Source of the DNA: Dermatemys mawii
Taxonomy: Eukaryota > Chordata > Testudines > Dermatemydidae
Direction: 5' to 3'
NCBI GenBank assembly: GCA_007922305.1
Contig: ML677330.1
Location: 399,109-463,108, forward strand
Length of the DNA stretch: 64,000 bases
Part shown: positions 49,301 through 61,300 of the stretch, piece after piece
Layout: each line of letters starts with the position of its first letter
Position numbering within the stretch: the first letter of the stretch is position 1
Notes under the pieces: model-generated
The model's database searches: none
What the model saw: only the letters and a program-made list of their open reading frames with translations
Told to the model about the DNA's origin: nothing
Made by a program: the position numbers and the translations under genes

Positions 49301-52300
49301 AAAAACTTTCACAATTTAAGAGTTTTCTTATTGCTTTCTACAATACTTTACTAAGAGCCCTAATGCTTGCTTGAATTGAAGTTCATGGTCAGACTGTGAT
49401 GACATTTGCTCAGTGGTTTCCTGCATTATGTTGATTTTATCTAGTACTGCATTAGCCCTTTGCTTTAACCCTCAAGAATTAAAATGTATCATGCTCTTCC
49501 ATCTGATAGAAATAGGCATCTTTCTAAGCACATTCTTCTGTTTCTCCCCGTACCAGTTGTGTACTAAAATTAACTTGTGGTCCCACTGTTGGCTCTCTGG
49601 CTTCCAAATGGTGGGCATGATTTACAGCATTCCCCAGTGTATAGACATATTAGCTGCCAGAAAAAATATTGAGATCTATATCTGGGTTAAAAGTTAAATT
49701 CAGAACTTTTTCCCATGAAGCAAGTTTTGACTTCTAGCCAGAATAGGTCTTCTTCTGCAAAAGTGACAATGTACAGAATAACCAATCGCACTGTCTGACC
49801 AATTTTCATTTGGTGCTTTTTGTTCAGCAATCTTCCATGAACAATGAAGTAGAGAAATCCATTGCTGCTCTCCTACCTATAGCACCAGGCCAGGGAACCT
49901 TTGACCCCCAACAAAAGGTACAGTCTAAGGAGTTCAAGTGCTGACAATGCCATGTGTCTTTAAAATTTAAGATAACGGTTCACCATTTTCAACAGAATGC
50001 TGAGTAAAGTTTTAATCAAAAATATTTAACAAACATTCATCATAGGCCTCCCAATTTGTTTGCATTTTAATACATCTTTCCATATGCAGTTTATTATGGA
50101 TTGAAAATTCATAGTTCAGTAAAAGAAGAATGTCACAATTTTCTGTTGAATTAAAATGTGGAAAAAAGTTTGTGGTGATTTGCAGAGATATGAGTTAATG
50201 CTTGTCTTATATAGTATTATAAGAGCAAACAAATTGTGTTTTTTCTTTTATATTTACAGATAATTGGTTTCAGATGATAGATTGTTGCTAAATAATTTTT
50301 GCTTTCATTTAATAATAATCACAATATGTTGTATAGCCAGTTGAATTTCAAGGGCACCAGGTACAAGGATCAGCTGCTAGTGAGTTAGTGAGGAGACCTC
50401 CCTGCTCAGAGCTAGGATGGAATCAATACCCAGATACTGTTGAGCATGAAAGCCTTACATCAATCAACTATTTATTGTCACCCCAGTTATCAAGCAGTTC
50501 TATCGTGACTGGCTTAATACAGGTAAAATTAGGTTTGTTCTAGTTGCCTTTTCTTAGTCTAATCCAAGAAAACATCATATAAAAGATAACTAATTCTCCT
50601 GCTAAATGTTATTAAAGCCACCATAAATATCAAAATCACTAAGAACTACAAAAATTAGTTTGTGTTCACAAAGTTTGTGTAAGAGTAATAATTAATGAGT
50701 AATGATCCTACAAATCTTTACTTTGCTGGAGGCCTTGTTCATATGAGTCAGAGTTTATAAGATTGAATTTTAAATTTTATTCTAATCAATGTCTCTGATT
50801 AGTGAAACACACATTTGTAACATGGGATATTAAATTGAATACATTCCTCCCAGAGGAAAGCAACCACAGCCTTTTACAATTTACTCATTTGGGGAGGGGG
50901 AAGAGAATCAGGAGTGTAACAGTTGTTCTTGACAGTGTCAACTGTAAGTGCCCAGTCTTGTTACAATATATGATGTTCTTCAGAGTCCTCAATCAAGGAG
51001 GAGAAAAAAAATCTGTCTGGATCATATTGTCCTGACTTAAATATCTGGTCTCAGATTCCTGGAATATTGTGCCATTCTTTTCTCCAGAACAGTGTCCCTT
51101 ACGGTACTGAAGAAACTGGAGGAAAGCCATTTATGCCTTATTTCCAGAACTGCAACATTGCTAAAACCAAAAAATTCTGCATTGATTGAAAGTTTTTGGT
51201 TGGGAAGGAGTTCTTCCCATTTAAAATGAAAATATTTACTTTGAAAGATGAATAATATTTTATCAGCTTTATAAAATTAGTTTTTTCTGAAGTCCCCAGG
51301 CTCAAGAAGTCTTGCAGAAGATGATCTGAACTTGATTACAGAAGATAATTTTCAAAAGAAATCTGACTTTATTGAAGACCCAATCCCCAGTGCATCTCGT
51401 AAGTAAATGTGAAGTAATAGTGACTGACCATCAGAATGATTTTTCTGTCTGAACAGTGTCTTTCCTTCTTTTTTTTCCCCCCAGCAGCAATGTTGAATTT
51501 TACATCATCATCATCTCATTCAGATTTTAATTTGGGACTGACACAGTGGACTTCCTGGGAGCCCAACAAGGTGTGAATAGGCTGTTTATTTTAGGTCTTT
51601 TTTCCTAGAATGGTCATAACAGTAGTACTGGGTATCTATATTATATTTTGTTCGATGCCCTTTTTCAAAATTTTGGAGGAAGTGTTTCAGGTAATTGTAA
51701 TCAGTATTTTGAGTATTACTATCTCCTGTTTCTCTTCCTAACTTAGCTTTACAAATTGCTTCCTTGCATGTAGGTGTTCTCATCGGTGCAGAAGGTTCCT
51801 TCACTGAATTCTGATTCTATGTCCCCAACTCCAAGGAATGAAGAAAATAGGATAGACGTACAAAAACAGAAGTCCCTGACATCCAGTTGTTTACCAAGTG
51901 ATAAAGGAAATTCAGCATACTTTTTTAGTGAGAAAAATATTCTTTATAATTACAGGTTATACTACTTTTGCCTGTAGAGCTTTGAAGTTCTGTGATGCAC
52001 AATAAGTTCCATTTTATCAACCTGCTACTGTACACTTGGGTCTAGATCCTGAAATGTTCTGAGTACTTCCTGGCAAATGCTAAACTCCTTCAGCCGTCAT
52101 TTGTTTCAGGTCTCATGTATATGTTTCTGTAAAGTTGTAAATAGCAATTAGCTAAAATATCTTGCTGGCATTGGTAAGTTAATTAGAGCAATGTTGTACT
52201 CTGATTTTTCCTGAAATAGTATTTTCTCCAGTAAGAAACATTATAAAAGGCATTTGATTTGTTACAAAAAGGGCATTTAAAAAAAGAGCTGAAAGACAAG

Positions 52301-55300
52301 CTTTCACTCTTAGTAATTTTTTTTTCTGCCTGCTTTTAAATTTTCTTCCATTGAACCTACTCTTTGTGACTGTATTAACACTTGGACTATTATTTCTTCT
52401 CATATAGAATTTGGGCAAAAGGATTCTTGTAATTCTAGAACCTTATTTTTCACATGGGACAATAGTACTTTGTGGTATTGTTTTATTTCTTGCAAATGTT
52501 AAAGCTGAAATCTATAGTGTTTTTTGAAAGCATGCTGCTGCACCAGCCATTAGTTCCAAAGATTTATTAGTAACTGCAGTAGTAGAGGCTATACTGCTAG
52601 AGTACTGAAACAGTATTTAGGGAATATAGTTCTTAAGTGCAACTCCTCTAAATTTTTGTTTGAAAATAGGAATTTAAATTTTTTAAGAATCACATCTGAA
52701 ATTACTATTTAAGTGCTGGCATTTGGTTTGGTACTCTTCAGGGTACACCAGCATGAAGGCAGCATGCTGCCTAGAAGGACAGATATGATAAAGTCAAGAT
52801 GCATGAGGAAGTTGGAATATTTTGCTTATTCTGTATGTGTCTTTAACATTAATATAGCATCTGAACGATTGGTGCAGCAAGTTGCTAAAGACATATTTGC
52901 CTTATAGGAATAGAGGAGTCCTCCTGTTTTGGAAATGGCAACCTCTCAAGACTCCCGTCCACACTTAGAACAAGAATGCCACTTGTCACTCTTCCTCCCA
53001 CTGAGGAGATTCCTGATTCAGAAGTTTATTATTCAGATGTAAATGGCTGTGAGGAAGTCCAGCAAACTTTTGGTTCCCCAACAATCAACTTTTATGACAA
53101 GTCAGCAGAATTTCCCATCCATCCTTTTGGGCCTGAGGACAAGAAGTATGAAACCTCTGTGCCTGTAGAGTACTTAGAAGAAAGACAAGGGAAGTTTATA
53201 CAGCCAGTGTTTTCTAATGTGACTTCACAAGACAGACAAAGCAAGTGGCTGAAATATCAAAACACGGCTCAATGTGATTTGATAACTCAAAACAGAGGTG
53301 ATGTGAAAGTGACTGATGACTTCTGTGCTGAGAATGTCTTTGGAATGCCACTTGCTGACACTAGGGAAAGTCAGAGTGATGCCGGGAATAAAAGCCTTCC
53401 AGACTCTGTGCATCTGCAAGTGATAAAAGGCATACTTGGTAAACACAGCAGAAATTTTAGCAGCCAAGATTCTGTTTCAGAAGGGAAGATCCTGTCTCTG
53501 CATTTAAATCAGATTCCTATTGCTGAAGAAGCACAAAAGATGTTAGGTCAGCTGACTCACCATGGTGTAATAGGAGGCACCCAGGTGTGTAACTATTCAA
53601 GTAGACTGTGTACACTTACTACATGTTTGCCCCACTGGCGATGCATGTCTGGCTGTACTATCCAGAGCAGGTCTTGTCAAAAACATCCTTGCAAAATAGT
53701 CCTGAAAATTCACCATTCCAAGCACAAAAAACATACCTGCTTATCCACACTTTTGATGAAGAAAAGATCAATGACATTATTTGGGTTAAAAAAAAAAAAA
53801 AGTCCTGGCATGTAAAAATTTGAGAGGCTGAACGGGGTGATATATTTGTTGACAGAATACTCAGTAAAATGTTTTTCTAACTGCATTTGTCTGATCTTTG
53901 GGATATTACAGCTAAATATTGAACTATTTCCTATATCTTTAGCTGCTGCACAAAGAGAGTTTATGGTACAAACATTTTTATTCTGATAACTATTTTATGA
54001 CTAACTCCTGGCTCATGCACTGCCAGATACAGACTTGTATGCTCTCAATTTTGATGACAGGGAGATGACAAGAAGCCATTTGTGCTGTTATGGTCTTGTC
54101 CAGAATTGGCAAGGCCACATTCAAAAAATGATTATTCTGATTGAAAACACATTTAAAGCATGCACACACAACAGGTGGAAATAGATGATTCTATAGGCAG
54201 ATGATATTTAGCTGTACCTATATTTCCTTGTGCATGAACATATGACGTTTGCACAGAGAAGACTTATAGGTGCATTTCAGGTGGTCTTTATGAAAGTTGT
54301 CTCCAAATTTTCTAGGTTTTGTTTCGCTTCAAATTTTATTTTTAAATTAATGTTTTCCTCAGAGAAAAGCACCATTTTTAGTTTGTTCATTAAAGAAGTT
54401 AATGTTTTGAGGGGAAAAATTAACTTGATAAACTAATGGCTGATTTCATATTTTTGCCATTGTTAGGGACAGTCAACTGAAAAAGTCACTACTGTAGTAA
54501 GTGATAGCTAAGGTCACTACAAATGTAAAATTCCATCTGTTTAAAACAATATTTGGGTACTTTATCTGCATAATACAGTCAAATGCACAATAAGTTTCAT
54601 AGTTCCCCTGTATAATTAGTCATTTTCTTCCTGCCTTTGACATAGCAGTGTGGCAGAGGGAAGGAGGAACAAGGGGGAAAAATAGGAAAACGTGAAAGAT
54701 AAAAATAATGTTTTTTGTAATTTTAAGTTGCCAGTATTCCTTTCAGTCAATATTTCATATTTATAGCTTGAGGGTTATGGTTATTCATATGGACTGCTCA
54801 CACAAATCAGAATATTAAGGCTTGAAAAGTATTATTTCAAAGTGCAGTAGTCAATTTTCACAAGTTCTCTCATCCATTTTAGCATTAAAAGCAAACCAAG
54901 TAGGAGTCGTACGTATAATAAGCTGAGAGTTTCTTGAGAAATACAAATAGAGATGTTTGAGTTCAGAATATGAAGCAGTGTCCAAAAACAAGTGAAAAGT
55001 GGATTGAATTGGGGAGGATGGGGGCCAAAAAAAATATAAAATAAAGTCCTACAGTTTACAAATCAAGAAAATAGATGTTTGAGAATTGGTGAAAATATTT
55101 GTTTCCAGGAACAACCTGGCAGGCCATATATTTCAGCCCCCAGATAATAAGGTATATACACAATGAGCTGCCGACAAGTCTTCTGAACTGCAGAAGTGAA
55201 ACTAGTTTAGCTACAGTGCAGAAGTTGTACTAATCATAGCACACAGATGAATTCCACCCAATCTAAGAACTGCACCATGCCTATGCCTCACTTCCACTAA

Positions 55301-58300
55301 TGGTCTCAAAATAGCACTTAGATTATGCATAGACTTTGTGCAGGCCCTCAGTACAGGGGTGAATTTCACTTTGTTTAGCATACTGGAAGTGAACATGGTA
55401 GTACTATATAAAGTGCTGTCCAAAACCCCAGTACTGTAAACTTAGATGTGCTTATCTTTACACACGTGAGTAGTCCCACTAAAGTAAATCAGACTGCTTT
55501 TCTTTTGCAGATGAGTTAGGAATCAAAATTCCTCCTATTTGGGATTACTTATTTTATAAAAAGAATAAAGGGGTTCAGGGTTTGGAAAGGCTTTTTAATG
55601 CCTTATATTGTTTTTTTGCAGGACATATCCATCTCTGAGCTGTCTTTTCCGAGTGGGGATAAAGTAAAATGTACTAATCTTCCTAAAAGACAGACGTATA
55701 TACCTACTATGTTTCAATCTTATGTTCATTACAAACAGATCTTTACAGCTGCTTTGACAGGTATGGCTGACATCTATTGGAAACTATAATAAATAAAATC
55801 ACAATGTGAAATTTTAGAAATAAATTAAAGTGAAGTGGTATCCTTGTTACGTTATTAGATTTGTATCTGTTTTGGCACCTGACTGGATCTCCTGCCCACA
55901 CCCCTTAATTCTGACATATACTTTGTTATGGTTGCAACTATGAGGCTCCTCTGCCTATTCACTCTTTGACCATTTATTTAAAGAACATCATATGCTAAGT
56001 AGTGATATATGTAGCTTTGCTCAAACTATTGCATTTTCATGGCAGGGGAACAGTAACTTCTATCTGATTTGACTATATCTTAGTTACTCTGACAACAGTG
56101 GGTTCAAATGGATTGCTGTTTTTATCCAATTTTTCAAAAACAGACTGAGGGCAAAATTCACCTCTGTGCTGTGGTCTAGTTCAAGGCCCACATACCACTT
56201 AAGTCCTGCATCAAAATTTGTACCTACTTTTGTCATGTGCAATCATTTTAATATGCAAATCCTTCAATTTGCACACCTAAGTGGGACTTGTGGAAATAAC
56301 ATATTTGGTACTAAATTTCTGAATTGTTCAGACTTAGAAGATGGTGTCATATTTAGAGGTCAGGTTTACATGTTTGGAATATTGGCCGCCTAGATTGACG
56401 GTTGGTAGTAACAAATTCAGATGCATTTGTTTAGTTAATTATGTACAAAAGTATTATTTAATGGTAATATTAATCCCCTCCTCTTTTTTATGTGAAGAAC
56501 AATTAAACATATTGCTTTTTGAGATGTCACAAAAGCTACACAAGGCTCTTTCCAAAGTGAACACATCACCATTTTGCACTTCAGTGAAAGATGAGCAAGA
56601 GGAAAGTAAGGAAAACTGTGTTCCACTCTGCAATCACAGGCATCCAGCAAAGCTTGTTATGGTTAAAAAAGAAGGTCAAAATAAGGTGCTGTTTGTTTCT
56701 TTTTTTTTTTTTTTTAAACTTAGATTATATTCTGTTAACATTTACAAATTAAGATGGATATAATATTGTGAAGATCAATGTTAGTATCACATTAATACAT
56801 ACATCTTTATCTATAAAGATTTTATTTATACACATATATAGTTAAGTTGAGACTTGAGTTTCTAAATCTATAAGTTTGCTAAATACCAGATTCTGCGGAT
56901 AGTAATGAAACAGTTAGTACACAATTACAGAAATGAGTGATTCTGGGAAGCTGCTTGGTTTTCCACAGGTTTACGGAGCATACTGGAAAAGCAGATTTGT
57001 TCTCTTGAGTAGCATACAATATGGGCTAGCAAATGTACAGATGTATTTTGAAAATGCAAATCAAATGATGACTTATTTTTGTTCTAGGGTCGCCTTTTTT
57101 ATACCTGTGATGCCCCCAAAACTGACCAGTGTAAGTTTTTCAAGTGGATAGAAGAAGTGAACCCAGGACAGCTAAAATCCAGACCCAGTCTAGTGCTTCG
57201 TGATATAAAAAGTATTGGAGCTTACCTCAGATGTCAAAAGATTTCTATCTATGAGGAATGCCAGCTTTTGGTGAGGTATAGTGGAATATGAAATATACTT
57301 CATACAGCACTATAAGAGTTAACATTTGTAAATACCCAGATCTAAATGTTCTGCTGCTGTAATCCCATTAACCTCAGTGGAATTATACCAAGAAAGAATC
57401 TGGCCCACGTTCACCATCTTTCTAATGAGGTAATGATTCTGTGTAGAAATTTTACGTTCAGACCGAGAAAGATACAACAATGACATTTCAGGATTTTGCT
57501 TTCTTCATCAGTCTTGTGACGCTGCTATTGCGTACCAGCTATTTGATAAATCATTTAAGCCCCTTCTGATTGTCGCTTGTTACTGTTTGTGTAACTTTCC
57601 CATAAATACATTCTGTTGAGCAGAATTTGACAAAATCCACTCAGTAAAGCCAAATTGGAAATGTTCTTTGGTAAGCATGCTTGCCAGTCAGTTTCTCCAG
57701 AATTTAAGCTTCCACCTTCGGGGGCTGTGATGGATAATCAGCTGAATAGAGCTCTCAGTGTGATGCTGTGGCCAGAAGAGCTGCATCAAGGATGTATAAA
57801 CTGGGGAGCTTGAATAGGAGTAGAGAGGTAGCAAAGAAAAACTTCTGAAAGTTAACATGAATCTACAACAAAGTGTGGCAATAAATGTGTGAATTGCCTG
57901 AATCCCAGATCTTTTCCCTAGCAATGGGACTATGGTGGGGGAAGTAAAATTTCACCTCCATTTGTTGAATTTTATATTTAACAACTCTTCTACAAGTGCT
58001 CTCTCCATTAAAGTGATTAAAATGGGATATTTCACCCGATAAGATTTCCCAGTGTTGACTGGGTGACTAATAGTGGTATATTGAGCTTTTCATTTTCAAA
58101 ACAATAGGTTCATTGTGGCCCAGCTTGTTGGTAATTAAAAAAGTCATTACCATTTGAAACTCCACCTGGTCATTTGCCAATGGTGAATGTGAAACTTTCC
58201 CTAACAAGTTGTGGGGGTCTAAGCCATCAATTTCTGCAGGCTGTCAATTTAAAAAATAAACGAAAAACAATTCAAAAACTAGTCACCCTGGCTTTGAATA

Positions 58301-61300
58301 TAAAGTTCCTGACGTTAACTGAAGGTAAAAATGACTCCATGGTGTTTTCTGAGTCAGCAGACAGCAACTCTAGTGCTTTCACTGCAATTCATTTGAAACC
58401 CTGCAGGCAATTGTCAAAGTTTCATGCTGCTGCTGAAATTTATGAGCAGCAGCAGAGGCAGCTGCCCAAGAAGTTCAGGGTTACTCTATAGATAAAATGT
58501 GTAGGTTTGATAATGGATAGAAAATGAGTAAGGCTAGTCTTGAAACAAACCATTTTAAGTGAAAAATATTTTCCATTTTTGTAGAAATAGCTAAATGTCT
58601 AAAGTTTTCCAAACATCTCTAAAAATTAGGCTTAATATGTCATGTGTGCCTTGCTACTGAAGTTGTATAGCAGAGGAAAACAAATTTAACACTAAATGTG
58701 TTCTCAGAGTTAATGCTTTCATATTCAGCTGCACAACTACTAGTAAAGGGGAAAAATGTTACATTCCCATTTTCTTGCCTTAAGTAGGTAGGAAGGTAAG
58801 AAATATTAAGGAAGTATTTCTTAGTAGGTATAAATATTTCATAAACTCTTCAAAGGCGAGAAAAGACCGCAAAAAATTAAAATCTTAATATTTTTGCTGT
58901 TATTTGACAAGACTGATTTGTTTCTTATGGTGAATCAGAAATCTGCCATGTTTTTGCTTAGATTACATGCTGACTCTTGAAGTAATACGATTTTTTTTTC
59001 AAAAAAAAACCAAAAAAACAGAAGAGCCTTTGATGTTCAAAGAAAGCATTGTGGTAAACTAAAGAAATTAATGATTGCAAATGCCAAACTTGATGGGGAT
59101 TCTAAAAGCAAGTTGTATCTTAAATTGAGCAGAAAGGAATACTCCTCTGTGTACAGCAAAGGTAAGTGAATCTGTGTATCTCAGTGTCAGGTGTAATACA
59201 GGTTCCTGTTTTGTCTCTAAAGGGGTCTTCTAAAGCATTCATCACAGAAGAGAAAAACCACAAATCCATCAATTCTGACAAGCAATGAAGCTTAGTTCTG
59301 ATTTCAGAAAGGTTGCTAAATGTATTGTCAGTTTTTGCTTTTGTAATCATGAACCATGTTTAGAAAAATAGAAAGTGAGTGTTGTACAAAGTAAAAGTAT
59401 TTAATGTAAGCTTATATGATTTTGCAGTATTTATGGTCTACAGACATGCCAACTTGGGCTGTAATTGTGTTAGTTTTAGCAAGCTATGTAGAGTCAGGAA
59501 TGGTCAGTATTTGAATGGGGAGCCTTCAAGAAAAGCTCAAGTCACAGAAATTAGTGTAAGTTATTCGGTAAGTGTCGCTCTTTTCTCTAAACTAGTTCTG
59601 ACCTAGTGACCCATTGTCGTGTTAGGGATTAGTGTTCTGCTAGAGGAACTGCCTTTCAATGTAAACATTTAAAAAAAAATTGAATTAAAAAAAAAATCCA
59701 AGTTCTTGACTCCCGTAGTCATTAAAGAACTTTTCACAAGATCAAGGAAGTTGTCTGCCCTGGTGCTACAATCATATTCCATTTTTGATAGTTACATCCT
59801 GCCTACCTAAATTTCTCTGCAGTTTCATTTGGAAAAGGTATTTTTCACTTCTTGATTTAAATTATTTAGTATTGTAGTCCCCTGTTTGACAGCTATTGCA
59901 TTCCACTCGAGTGGGCTGCACTTCCGTGGTAGATAAGAGAATCACCTCATCTACATAAAAGTTATGCACTTTGAGATTTTTCTAACTGAAAGGCAGAATA
60001 GAACTATAGGACAATTCAGAAGTGTACATGCACATTTACGTCTTTGCACACTAGGCACATCAGTACTCTGAAGTGTACTCAGAAGTTAGGGTTTGCATTT
60101 ACAGATACTGAAACTCTGTGGACAAACCTCTTACTTGAATACATCGAAGTACTTGTGTGCCAGAATTGGTGTAGGCAATTGTGTGTGTTTACACCTGCAC
60201 AGTTCAGAAAACTTGACTTCTATCACAATTCATGTACAAATGGAGAATGTAATTACATTTTAATCTGATAGTGTATGGCAAAGAATTTATAGTGCTTTTG
60301 CAGGCTTCAGCCTGCGTCACTCTTTTGTGCCAGCACAGTACCCTTTAAGGGAGCAGAGAAAAATGTTTGTTTACTGTACAAAACTAAAGATCATATTGAC
60401 AACCTAAATCATGATGAGTAGCACCTTACTTACCAAGTGGTGCCTTAGACTTCATGGGACTACGTATGGAATAAAGTATTATCCAAGTCTGTCTCTACAC
60501 TGACACTTTTGTCGTTAAAACTTTTGTTGCTCTGGGGTGTGACAAAGTTTTAATGACAAAAAGTACCAATATGGACAGCACTTCATTGGTGGGAGTGACT
60601 GCCTCTCACTGGAGGTGTGGGGGGGGTTTGTCACTGGGAGAGCTCTTTCTTGCAGATAAAGTGTGGCTACACAGTGCACTTTACAACGGTGCAGCAACAC
60701 AGCTGTACTATTGTAAGGTGCACAGCATAAACCAGGGGTCAGCAATCTTTCAGAAGCGGTGTGCCAGGTCTTAATTTATTCACTCTAATTTAATGTTTTG
60801 CATACCAGTAATACATTTTAACATTTTTAGAAGGTCTCTTTCTATAAGTCTATAACATATAACTAAACTATTGTTTTATGTACAGTAAATAAAGTTTCTA
60901 AAATGTTTAAGAAGCTTCATTTAAAATTAAATTAAAATGCAGAGCCGTTCAGACTGGTGGCTGGGACACGGGCAGTGTGAGTGTCACTGAAAATCAGCTT
61001 GTGTGTTGCCTTTGGCATGCGTGCCGTAGGTTGCCTACCCCTGGTGTAGACATAGTCTAGTTAAGAGTATCAAATCTAACGTGAAAAGAATGTTTCGTGT
61101 TTAGTGTTTTACTAGTTCTTCAGCAAAATAGCTGCTAAGTATAATTGTAGTCTGGTTTAGTGGCTGGCAATGATTACTGTTTTTTAACCATTTGTCTGAA
61201 ATCCAAATAGTGTGAAAAGCATTTAAAAAAATTAATTAACCGGAAGTCACTTGATACTAATTACCATAGGGAAAAAACTTTAGTACATGAGTTGTGTGTT

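Noticed and set aside
51293..51300. Acceptor CCCCAG at 51299 for ZGRF1 exon 10
   Set aside because: In the required phase it meets a stop within ten codons; the AG at 51291-51292 keeps the frame open.
53585..53815. Extension of the ZGRF1 exon 13 frame past 53584
   Set aside because: A donor at 53585 gives the required phase, and the extension ends in poly-lysine from a run of A; it reads as intron.
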